A stretch of 64,000 bases of DNA from Methylobacterium jeotgali (GTDB lineage Bacteria > Pseudomonadota > Alphaproteobacteria > Rhizobiales > Beijerinckiaceae), in contig NZ_BPQR01000016.1 in NCBI RefSeq assembly GCF_022179345.1, forward strand, positions 1-64,000. Reading direction: 5' to 3'. The notes under the pieces were generated by a model. The model saw nothing but the letters and a program-made list of their open reading frames with translations, was not told where the DNA came from and made no database searches. Position 1 is the first letter of the stretch. Each line of letters opens with the position of its first letter. Both the position numbers and the translations under genes were made by a program. Below, one piece after another: positions 16,211 through 23,534 of the stretch.

Positions 16211-18790
16211 CTAGCGGACCAGGGCCGCGGCGGGCTCGGCGACGAGCCGGGCCACCTCGTCGCCGTCGAGCCTGCGCCGCTCGACCAGGGCGTCGGCGAC
16301 GCGGCGGACCGCGCCGGCGTGCCGGCGGACCGTGGCCAGGGTCTCGCCGTAGAGCCGGTCGAGGAGCTCCTGCACGTCCCGCCGCAGGAGGGGGTCCGTC
16401 GCCAGCGCCATCGACGGCTCCTGCTCGACCGCGACGAGGCCGCGGCCGCCCATCCCCCACTCGCCGATCAGGCCGACGGCCATGCGGGTCGCCGTCAGGA
16501 GGTCCTGGCGCGCCCCGGAGCTCGCGCTGTCGAGGAGCGTCTCCTCGGCCGCCCGCCCGCCCAGCATGATCCGGACGTGCTCCTCGACGGCGGCGCGCGT
16601 CCAGATGCCCTGGTGCGGGTCCTTGGCCGCCATCCATCCGCGCTCTTCGCCGCGCGTCTGCAGGGCCAGGACCATCTCCCGTCCGGGCTCCTCCAGGTAA
16701 GCCAGCAGGGCGTGACCGGCCTCGTGGACGGCGATCCGGTCGAGGACGGCGGCCGGGGTCGCCTCGTCGCCCGTGCCCGCCACCGCGAGCAGGTCGTCGA
16801 GGGCCAGCGGGCGCCCGGCATGCCTTGCCCGGCGGCGGGCGTCCTCGACGAGGGCCTCGATCATGGCCCCGGTGTAGCGCTCGGTCCGGTACGCGACCGG
16901 CATCAGGTCGGCGCCGGGCAGGTCGTCGCCGAGGCGCACGCGCAGCATCTCGACGCGCTCCCCGGCGTCCGGCAGCCCGATCTCGATGTGGCGCCCAAGC
17001 CGTCCCGGGCGACGGATGGCCGGGTCGATGCGGTTGGCGTCGTTGGTCGTCCCGACGACGATGACGCCTTCCCGGCCGCCCACGCCGTCCAGGCATTCGA
17101 GGAACGCGTTGATGATCTCCAGGACGTAGTCGGCGTGCGCGTGCCTGACGGTACGACGGTCGACGAAAACGTCGCACTCGTCGACAAGGACCAGGCATCC
17201 GCGCTTCCCGGCCGCCAGCGCCTTGGCCTCGGCGAAGAAGCGCCTCATCGCCCGCAGCGTCGTCCCGAGATGCGCCTGGTCCTCGGACTGCCACTGCGCC
17301 AGCGACGCGGCCAGGAGGGGAATCCCCGCGCTGGCGGCGATGGCCTGGGCGCCCAGGGTCTTGCCCGTCCCGGGTGGCCCGGACAGAAGCGCGCCGCTTG
17401 CGACCGAAGACCAGGGCGCACCGTCCCTCCACGCCTGGAGGTCGCGGATGACCTCGCGGCCGTACGCCACGACCTCGCGGCAGCCGTGGAGCTCGTCCAG
17501 CGTGATGTCCCGCCCGCGGCCCGTCGGCGCCGGCGGGGCCGCCAGGCGGACGAGATGCGCGACGCAGTCCGCCGGCGCCCGCCCGGGCCGGATGGACACC
17601 GCCAGGTGCTCCGCGGAGATGCGCAGCCCGTCGAGCGCGCGCCGGTCCTGGGGGGAGCAGGCGGCGCCCGTCGTCGAGCGGATCGCGGCGGCGACGTCGG
17701 ACGTGTCGATGGGGGCCAGCGTCAGGCGGTGCTCCGCCGCCAGCAGCGCCGCAGCCGGCAGATGGGACGCCGCGTCAGGCGAAAGGCACAGGATCGCGCC
17801 TGGATGCCTAAGCAGGGCCAGGAACTCGCACGCCCGCCGGTCCCGGTCGCTCCCCTTGGGCGCGTCCTTGACGAGGTGCTTCCGCAGTCCAAGCGGCAGG
17901 CCGAGCGCGATGCTCGACCTGCCGTCCAGGGCGAGGATCGACAAGGCCTCCGGGACGTCGACTGTGACGACGACGTCCCGTTCCGCGAGCGCCTGCCGCA
18001 GCCCCGGGACCGCGTCGAGCGTGCGGGCGAGCTGGCGGAGGACGGCGAGTTCGACGGGGGAGAGTGCCTCGTCGGCCGCGTCCGGAGCCTCCTCTCGGTT
18101 CACGCCCGCACGGTCGTCGTCCATCTCCTCGGCGTGCGTCGGGCGCGCCGGCAGGGCCGCCGCGTTCGTCGACCTCAGGAACGTCTTGGCGTGGACCTCG
18201 GCGATGCCCAGCGGGTCAGTCGGGTCGTAGAAGGGGACGATCTCCGGCAACGCGTCGTCGCCCCCCTCGTCGAGCAGCGCCGTTCCGGACGCGCGCAGGA
18301 CGAAGGCGGGGGCGTGCTCGCTCCCGCTCCGGGCGTAGGCCCACAGCGTGTCGACGAGGACCGGCGTCGCCGCGGCGTAGCCGAGCATGTGCAGATACAG
18401 CGTCAGGGCGTCATGCAGGACGGCGCGCGCCGGGGCGTTCACGCCGGGGATCTCCGGCGTCCAGAGCCCCATCGTACGCCACGTGGCCTCGGTGCGCCGG
18501 AGCGAGCCCCAGGCGAGGGACAGGGGCTCCAACATGGCCTCGTCGCCGGTCCCGGCAGGCGAGGCAAGCGTGTCCAGGCCGGACGCGTGCAGGGACAGGC
18601 AAAGGGCGGCGATAAACGCGTCGCCGCCGCATTCGCGCAGGACGGCCGCGCGGTTGCGGCGCGCCGTCGAGGGCGCGATGGCGAGGATGCGGGCTGAGAG
18701 GTCGCTGGGGATGCGGCCGCGGTGCAGTCCGGCCTGCCCGGCCAGGACGTGCTCAAGCGGCGCCGCACCCTTCGAGGGGGGCTGCTTCAT
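16211..18790 (-). CDS. soluble FtsH-like AAA+ ATPase with M41 zinc peptidase domain
   Basis: This 859-residue protein has an AAA+ module with Walker A GPPGTGKT (471-478), Walker B CLVLVDECD (532-540) and an arginine-finger region RRPGRLGRHIEIGLP (593-607). A C-terminal M41-type peptidase follows: HEAGH (689-693) binds zinc, and D763 in SSGARQDLLTAT matches FtsH's third ligand. Unlike FtsH it has no transmembrane segments. Instead about 430 unrecognised residues precede the ATPase, so it should act in the cytoplasm. Start ATG 18790 (MKQPPSKGAAPLEH) has only a weak ribosome site. It probably unfolds and degrades protein targets chosen by the N-terminal region. It leads an operon of small genes within the mobile region. 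Confidence 0.82.
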   Translation of the reverse strand: MKQPPSKGAAPLEHVLAGQAGLHRGRIPSDLSARILAIAPSTARRNRAAVLRECGGDAFIAALCLSLHASGLDTLASPAGTGDEAMLEPLSLAWGSLRRTEATWRTMGLWTPEIPGVNAPARAVLHDALTLYLHMLGYAAATPVLVDTLWAYARSGSEHAPAFVLRASGTALLDEGGDDALPEIVPFYDPTDPLGIAEVHAKTFLRSTNAAALPARPTHAEEMDDDRAGVNREEAPDAADEALSPVELAVLRQLARTLDAVPGLRQALAERDVVVTVDVPEALSILALDGRSSIALGLPLGLRKHLVKDAPKGSDRDRRACEFLALLRHPGAILCLSPDAASHLPAAALLAAEHRLTLAPIDTSDVAAAIRSTTGAACSPQDRRALDGLRISAEHLAVSIRPGRAPADCVAHLVRLAAPPAPTGRGRDITLDELHGCREVVAYGREVIRDLQAWRDGAPWSSVASGALLSGPPGTGKTLGAQAIAASAGIPLLAASLAQWQSEDQAHLGTTLRAMRRFFAEAKALAAGKRGCLVLVDECDVFVDRRTVRHAHADYVLEIINAFLECLDGVGGREGVIVVGTTNDANRIDPAIRRPGRLGRHIEIGLPDAGERVEMLRVRLGDDLPGADLMPVAYRTERYTGAMIEALVEDARRRARHAGRPLALDDLLAVAGTGDEATPAAVLDRIAVHEAGHALLAYLEEPGREMVLALQTRGEERGWMAAKDPHQGIWTRAAVEEHVRIMLGGRAAEETLLDSASSGARQDLLTATRMAVGLIGEWGMGGRGLVAVEQEPSMALATDPLLRRDVQELLDRLYGETLATVRRHAGAVRRVADALVERRRLDGDEVARLVAEPAAALVR

Positions 18791-18875
18791 CGGAAGACAC
18801 CGTGTTGGCCTTGGCGCGACAGGATCGTCACCTAGGCTGAGGAGCCCCCCTCTTAGCAGCCCATCCGTTAAAGGA

Positions 18876-19409
18876 TTATGAGTCCGATCCTTCGTCTGCG
18901 TTGCGCTTGAACGTTTTTCCCTTCCGGACGTCGAGGAGCAGGTCGAACGCGTTGGCGACGGCGCGCTTCGTGTTGCCCAGGGTCTCGAAGGGATTGTCGC
19001 CGCCCTCCGCGTAGCGGTCGGCGTAGAGGGCCAGGGCCGACAGCAGGGCGCCCATGCCGGGCGCATCGTATTCGTTCGCCGCGAAGGCCAGGGACCGCAG
19101 CACGACCGGGTTCAGCCCCTTCTTGGCGATCTTGTCCGGCTGGGTCGTGCGCCGGTTCAGGCCGAAGGCCAGCGGCAGCGCGTTCGTCCATCCCCCCGGC
19201 CAGACCTTCATGGCCGCGGCCGCGACGGCGTCGACGAGGGCCGCGTTGACCTCGGCGGGGTCGAGCGGCTCAGGACCGCCGTCCCCGAGGAGGAACGGCT
19301 GACGCTCCGGGTCGTAGGCGAGCGCCTGGTGGCCGACGCGCCCGACGACGGTCCATCCGGCGGGGCACGGCCACAGGTCGGCCGGCATGTAGTCGAGCAC
19401 GATCTCCAT
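18876..19409 (-). CDS. hypothetical protein at head of the protease operon
   Basis: This 177-residue protein starts at ATG 19409 with GGAGGGAC directly upstream, much better placed than the further-upstream starts. The N-terminal half has mixed sequence (MEIVLDYMPADLWPCPAGWT, ALAYDPERQPFLLGDGG). The C-terminal half is helical and basic (LRSLAFAANEYDAPGMGALL, TKRAVANAFDLLLDVRKGK). No family is recognised. It is first in the minus-strand series, about 55 bases downstream of two palindromic sites, and the FtsH-like gene follows after 85 bases. Confidence 0.65.
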   Translation of the reverse strand: MEIVLDYMPADLWPCPAGWTVVGRVGHQALAYDPERQPFLLGDGGPEPLDPAEVNAALVDAVAAAAMKVWPGGWTNALPLAFGLNRRTTQPDKIAKKGLNPVVLRSLAFAANEYDAPGMGALLSALALYADRYAEGGDNPFETLGNTKRAVANAFDLLLDVRKGKTFKRNADEGSDS

Positions 19410-19463
19410 GTCCCTCCGGATAGCACGGCCCCGGCGGCGCGCCACCGGCCTGGCGTGTCCGTT

Positions 19464-19511
19464 CCTATACCCATGTCGGTATAGGAGAGCCCGCATACCG
19501 ACATCGGTATG
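19464..19511. promoter_or_regulatory. two tandem palindromic operator-like sites
   Basis: Site 1 (19464-19485) has 8-bp arms CCTATACC and GGTATAGG around 6 bases. Site 2 (19494-19511) has arms CATACCGA and TCGGTATG around 2 bases. Both share ATACC-N6-GGTAT, with centres 28 bp apart. They lie 55-100 bases upstream of the gene starting at 19409. This looks like a repressor site controlling the minus-strand operon, possibly bound by the XRE-like protein encoded at 14211-14558. Confidence 0.6.
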
Positions 19512-19585
19512 GCCCGCAGGGCGAGGCCAGGCATTTGAGCGGACGCGGTTAACGGGGTCGCTTAAATGCCCAGCCCGATTGCGTT

Positions 19586-19649
19586 ATATACGAGTCACCG
19601 ATTTTTGGGCCGCTCTGCCGCCGAAAATCGGTGACTGATATACGCGTCA
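19586..19649. repeat. 13-bp inverted repeat flanked by 12-bp direct repeats
   Basis: AGTCACCGATTTT (19593-19605) and its perfect reverse complement AAAATCGGTGACT (19624-19636) face each other across 18 bases. They sit inside two near-identical direct repeats, ATATACGAGTCA (19586-19597) and ATATACGCGTCA (19638-19649). This is too ordered for chance in GC-rich DNA. It may be a regulator or replication/partition site. The remainder of 19650-19857 holds several GTTAAC words and two AACGTCTCC words but no gene. Confidence 0.5.
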
Positions 19650-19857
19650 ATCGCCGGCCGCCCGCGGACCCCGGCGTTAACCAGTCCCGGTCCGGAAACG
19701 TCTCCTGCAGGGGACGCCCCCTGAGCGAGGGCGGGATCGAACGTCTCCCCCGTAGGACGTCCCGGCGCGGCTTTCGGAGACCTCGTTAACCGCCCGGGCG
19801 CGTCCCTGTACGAATCCGGGGATCCCCGTACCCTCCCTGATGGGAAGGGACCGGGAC

Positions 19858-20256
19858 ATGCTGACGGACACCGAACTGGACGAGCTCGCGCGCGCCGTCG
19901 CCGGGCTCGGGGACGAGGATGCCGGGCGGCTCGACGGGGCGGTCCTGGAGCTCCGGCATCGACGCCGGGCCGAGGCCGAGGTGGAGCGCATCGCCGCGCT
20001 GCGGGCGATGTCGGACTTCGACGCCTTCGAGGCGGCATTGGATGTTGGGCAGGTTCTCGCCGCCGACGTGCACCCCATCGACAAGGCCCTGCAGGTCCTC
20101 CGTGACGCGGGCTTCGTGCGCGGCGACGGTCTCAAGGCCCTGTACCGGGCCGGCTGGAACGATGCCCTCAGGCGGTACCCGGACGACGGGGAGGCCGAGT
20201 TCCAGCAAGGCAGGGACCGCGCCATCGAGCGCCTCCTCATGATGGAGCGCATCTGA
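19858..20256 (+). CDS. hypothetical helical protein
   Basis: This 132-residue protein starts at ATG 19858, 7 bases after AAGGGA; an earlier ATG at 19840 would overlap that site. It is acidic and helical (ELDELARAVAGLGDEDAGRL, LRHRRRAEAEVERIAALRAM), with a C-terminal part FVRGDGLKALYRAGWNDALR. No family is recognised. The next gene begins two bases after its stop, so they form an operon. Confidence 0.55.
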   Translation: MLTDTELDELARAVAGLGDEDAGRLDGAVLELRHRRRAEAEVERIAALRAMSDFDAFEAALDVGQVLAADVHPIDKALQVLRDAGFVRGDGLKALYRAGWNDALRRYPDDGEAEFQQGRDRAIERLLMMERI

Positions 20257-20258
20257 CC

Positions 20259-20729
20259 ATGGACGGGCAGACCCTGCGCGACCGGTTCGACCTGCGCCTG
20301 CAGGTCTCCGCGAACGACGATTGCCTCGGCGACCGGGGCAGCCGCTACGTGGGCGTGAAGTCGTGCAAGCCCATGATTGAGGAAGCCGCCGCTGCGCTCG
20401 ACCGAGAGCGGACCCTCCGTAAGGAGGCCGACGAGGCGTTGGAGCTCGCCTGGGAGGAACTCAACCGGGCGACCGAAGATCTCGACCGCGAGCACGCCCG
20501 GAGGGAAGCGGCGATATCCGCTGCCTTCGACGCAGCGGTGTCCGCATGCGTCGGGGCGTCCTACGGGCCGCCGTCGGGCTGGGGCGACGGCCGCCCGCGG
20601 GGCTGGCACCTGACGGAGCCGTGCTCGCCCCGGGACGCGTGCATGCACGACAACGGCTGCATGGACGCCGCCCGGCGCATCCGGCTGCGGCAGAACGCGG
20701 ATGCCGAGAGGCGGGAGTCCCACGTCTAG
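20259..20729 (+). CDS. hypothetical protein with coiled coil
   Basis: This 156-residue protein starts at ATG 20259, two bases after the previous stop. Residues about 40-90 form a charged coiled coil (EEAAAALDRERTLRKEADEA, LELAWEELNRATEDLDREHA). The C-terminal part carries several Cys and His (GWHLTEPCSPRDACMHDNGC), a possible metal site or disulfide cluster. No family is recognised. It is probably expressed with the gene before it. Confidence 0.5.
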   Translation: MDGQTLRDRFDLRLQVSANDDCLGDRGSRYVGVKSCKPMIEEAAAALDRERTLRKEADEALELAWEELNRATEDLDREHARREAAISAAFDAAVSACVGASYGPPSGWGDGRPRGWHLTEPCSPRDACMHDNGCMDAARRIRLRQNADAERRESHV

Positions 20730-20731
20730 GA

Positions 20732-20965
20732 TTACTCCCGAGGGTGGATGACGACACCTTCAGCATCGTCCAGCATCTCCTGAAGCTCCTCCCAGCCCCG
20801 CTGCTCTTTGGCGCGTTCGGCATGGAGGGGATCGAGGATCGTCGGGTCGTCGGTATGGCTGTCGATGATCGGCGCCTGGTTCTTGTGGTGGACCCTGGCG
20901 GTGGCCAGGGCGCGCTTCAGTGCCTCGATCTGGTCGTCCGTCAACGGCTTAGGTGTCGTGGCCAT
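20732..20965 (-). CDS. small hypothetical protein
   Basis: This 77-residue acidic protein starts at ATG 20965 (MATTPKPLTDDQIEALKRAL). It has a basic patch ATARVHHKNQAP and a helical C-terminus (HAERAKEQRGWEELQEMLDD). It follows the gene ending at 20990 on the same strand after 24 bases and converges with the plus-strand pair. The normal composition supports a real gene; the function is unknown. Confidence 0.55.
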   Translation of the reverse strand: MATTPKPLTDDQIEALKRALATARVHHKNQAPIIDSHTDDPTILDPLHAERAKEQRGWEELQEMLDDAEGVVIHPRE

Positions 20966-20989
20966 AGACCTTGCTCCCCTCAATCAGGG

Positions 20990-22177
20990 TTACGGGCAAC
21001 CGATGCCCTGTTTCTGTTGAGTAAACAGCATGACCATTCCCGTCATGTTCTCGACCGCCTGCTTCACTTGGGGCTCCCCAGAGCCAAGGCAGGCATAGAG
21101 ATCATCATGCATTTCACGGTAGATCGAAATCTGGTCGTTCAGGAAGGGGCACGCAGGGCCTGGGCCGTTGAGGGAGATTTCGGGAGCGTTCTTGAGCTTC
21201 TCTCCAAGCTCCATCGACCGCTTCATCCGGCCGTCGTAGTAGGCGTTCTTGGCCTGCAAGGACGGGCATGCCTTGGCCATCCGCTCGTTCGCCAGCTTGG
21301 TTTCCTCGGCCTTCTCGGCAGCAAGTCGCGCTTCGCGCTCGACCTTGAGGCGTTCGTCCTCAGCCCTCTTGGCCTCGGCTTTGTCACGCTCTTCACGACG
21401 AAGCTTAGCCTCGACCTCGGCGCGCTGTGTGGCCTCCGCCTCGGCCTTCTCCCTCATGAACCGTTGGATGCGTGCGTCATCCGCCGCGCGTCGGGCTGCG
21501 TCAGCCCTATCCGCCTCAGCCTTCGCATCTCGGTCGGACTTGCCCTTCTCCCATGCCTCGGCCTCGGCAAGGCGGGACGAGCGGATCTTGTCCTCCAGCT
21601 TGAGTAGCGCCGCGTTGACCTCGTCGATGTCCGCCTGCGCAATGGGTGTGCCCCCGGCATTGGTGCCTCGGACACCGCCGCGCTTGGCGGATGCCGTTGA
21701 CGGAGGAGCAGCCGCTAGCCGGCGCAGCCCGTCGAGCTTCGCCGATAGCTCCTCGGTCGTGCCACCTGCGTCAATGGCGTTTCTCGCTCCATTAAGGATT
21801 GAAAGCTTCCAGGATCGCAGCCCGTCACGTCCTTCCGCCGCCTGCTCTGCGAGAGCACCGTTTTCCCTATACGAAGACGAGATGAGGGCGGTGATCACGC
21901 TTCCCTCGATGGCCTGCTTGTCCTTGTTGCATTCGACGGCACGGTTTTGGAACGCTCTCCAGACATCCTTCGTCCACGCATAGACTGGAACGCCGAACGG
22001 AGCGTCGGGAGAGCCGTCCGGCGTTCCCCCCTGACGCCAAGCTCGTGAATCGACCGTTCTTCTGGTGAGGGCGGAGCAGGATAGCTGCGACGCCTGCGCG
22101 ACGTAGTCTGGCTCGGCCCTCGCCTCCGTAGCGGCGACCGTGGCCACCAACGCCACCAGCATCAGACGTCCCATCAT
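20990..22177 (-). CDS. secreted protein with long charged coiled coil
   Basis: This 395-residue protein starts at ATG 22177 after AGGGGG. An N-terminal signal peptide (MMGRLMLVALVATVAATEARA) is followed by a domain with two Cys (QLSCSALTRRT, AVECNKDKQAIEG). A very charged Ala/Glu/Lys/Arg coiled coil spans about residues 195-305. A C-terminal Cys-containing part follows (AKACPSLQAKNAYYDGRMKR, GPACPFLNDQISIYREM). The even number of Cys suggests periplasmic disulfides. No family is recognised; the TolA-like coil may span part of the periplasm. Third-position composition is less GC-biased than in neighbours, consistent with recent arrival. Confidence 0.6.
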   Translation of the reverse strand: MMGRLMLVALVATVAATEARAEPDYVAQASQLSCSALTRRTVDSRAWRQGGTPDGSPDAPFGVPVYAWTKDVWRAFQNRAVECNKDKQAIEGSVITALISSSYRENGALAEQAAEGRDGLRSWKLSILNGARNAIDAGGTTEELSAKLDGLRRLAAAPPSTASAKRGGVRGTNAGGTPIAQADIDEVNAALLKLEDKIRSSRLAEAEAWEKGKSDRDAKAEADRADAARRAADDARIQRFMREKAEAEATQRAEVEAKLRREERDKAEAKRAEDERLKVEREARLAAEKAEETKLANERMAKACPSLQAKNAYYDGRMKRSMELGEKLKNAPEISLNGPGPACPFLNDQISIYREMHDDLYACLGSGEPQVKQAVENMTGMVMLFTQQKQGIGCP

Positions 22178-22427
22178 ATCCCCCTTGCGTGCCCGTGCGA
22201 GGCGAGCCGACGCAATCCGCACGATAGGGATGGATGCAAACCCTGGGCGTTCGGTCAATCCTACGATGCGCTGGCGTCGGGCGGCAGCCTCGTCTGGGCG
22301 GATGACCCGGCTGACGTTGTCGCGGTCAGGCTTCGGCAATCGCTTCCTGCGACATCCTGTCCTGAATGCCGATTGCCGTTTCCGGTCCCGGGGCTTCGCT
22401 TCGATTGCAGGGACAAGGAGACATGCC

Positions 22428-22697
22428 ATGACCGAAGCCAACCGCAGCGACATCATCTTCGAGCTCCACCTCGCCGAGGGCGAGGCCGACCGGAACGCCA
22501 CTTTGGTGCGCCTCGTCCAGGCCTACCCGAGCCTGCGCGAGGACCTCCTCGACCACTGGTGCGAGATCGTCCTCATGGAGCTACGGGCGGCCGCATACCC
22601 GGAGCCGCCGTGCCCTCCGGTCGACGAGGCCGAGGCCGCGCGGGCCCTGGCGCGCTTCCGGGAGATGGAGGCGGAACTGGCCGCGGCGAACCCCTGA
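22428..22697 (+). CDS. small acidic hypothetical protein
   Basis: This 89-residue protein starts at ATG 22428, 8 bases after AAGGAG. Another ATG at 22423 is out of frame. It is helical and acidic (IIFELHLAEGEADRNATLVR, LVQAYPSLREDLLDHWCEIV). A sequence like HPEHRDALLDHW occurs in small proteins found near metalloprotease/regulator pairs, so a regulatory partner role is possible but unproven. It is the last accessory gene before the tRNA boundary. Confidence 0.55.
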   Translation: MTEANRSDIIFELHLAEGEADRNATLVRLVQAYPSLREDLLDHWCEIVLMELRAAAYPEPPCPPVDEAEAARALARFREMEAELAAANP

Positions 22698-23159
22698 AAC
22701 GAGAGCGCCCCTTTCGGGGGCCGTCCGGCCGGGATCGGCCTCGGGGCGAAGCTCTCGGGGGATACCCTGACCCCTGAAGGGGGACCGTGCCCGTAGGCCC
22801 GATGGCGCCGGCTCTCCCACGCCCGGGGTCCGGCGGTCTGGGTGGCCTGTGTCTTATGCCGGGTGCCCTAGCCCGTGGGCGTAGGCGGTCCCGGCAAGCC
22901 TTTCGGCGTTCGCTAGGGGCCTCGGCTCTCGCCTGCGCCCGCACCTGCCGGAAGCCAGGATCGACCTCGAATCGGCGCGCCGCAAGGGGCGATGGCGCCG
23001 GCGTCCGACGCGCTATCCCCACGAATCGTGAGCGCGCAGAAGCCTGGGCTGCGCGTTGTATCGATGTTGTATCGGGGGGGGGGTCGGGCCCAAGCCGAAG
23101 CTGTGCAGGGACAGTGCCTAAGCGACTGTCCAGGCTTCAGGAAACGGCGATGAGAGGAG
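22698..23159. other. non-coding junction between island and tRNA-Gly
   Basis: About 460 bases hold no convincing gene. There is a short G/C hairpin (GCCCC-TTTC-GGGGG, near 22708) and a direct repeat TGTATCGA / TGTATCGG ending in a long G-run near 23074. The last bases adjoin the 3' end of tRNA-Gly. This is where an integrated element's right attachment site would be expected. No integrase gene lies inside the window. Confidence 0.4.
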
Positions 23160-23233
23160 TGGAGCGGGTACCGGGAATCGAACCCGGGTATTCAGCTTGG
23201 AAGGCTGCTGCTCTACCATTGAGCTACACCCGC
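23160..23233 (-). tRNA. tRNA-Gly (TCC)
   Basis: The minus strand gives a full cloverleaf: acceptor GCGGGTG / TACCCGC, D-arm GCTCAATGGTAGAGC, anticodon loop CTTCCAA (anticodon TCC), T-arm CCGGGTTCGATTCCCGG, and encoded CCA (23160-23162). Its 3' end faces the accessory region, the usual geometry for an integration target. Confidence 0.93.
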
Positions 23234-23308
23234 GCGGCGCGCCGGATAGCACGGGGCCGGATGCCTTGTGAAGGCATTCCCGAAAAGCATCTGCGGGCGT
23301 GGGTCGCT

Positions 23309-23392
23309 TGGTGGGGGAAGTAGGACTCGAACCTACGAAGCTTACGCAGCGGATTTACAGTCCGCCCCCTTTGCCGCTCGGGACATTCCCCC
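23309..23392 (-). tRNA. tRNA-Tyr (GTA)
   Basis: The minus strand shows a class II tRNA of 84 bases with CCA: acceptor GGGGGAA, anticodon loop CTGTAAA (anticodon GTA), a variable arm (GCTGCGTAAGC) and T-arm TAGGTTCGAGTCCTA. It is 75 bases upstream of tRNA-Gly and probably co-transcribed with it. Confidence 0.93.
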
Positions 23393-23534
23393 AAACGACG
23401 GCCCGCCGGGCCGCGTGGCCGCCCTTATGGTGAGGGGGGAGGCGGGTGTCAACGGCTCTCGCGCCGGCTTGGCGTCGGTCCAGGAGAAGGGGTGACCGGT
23501 TCTCTGTCAGGACCGACGATCGGGCTTCCGCGGC

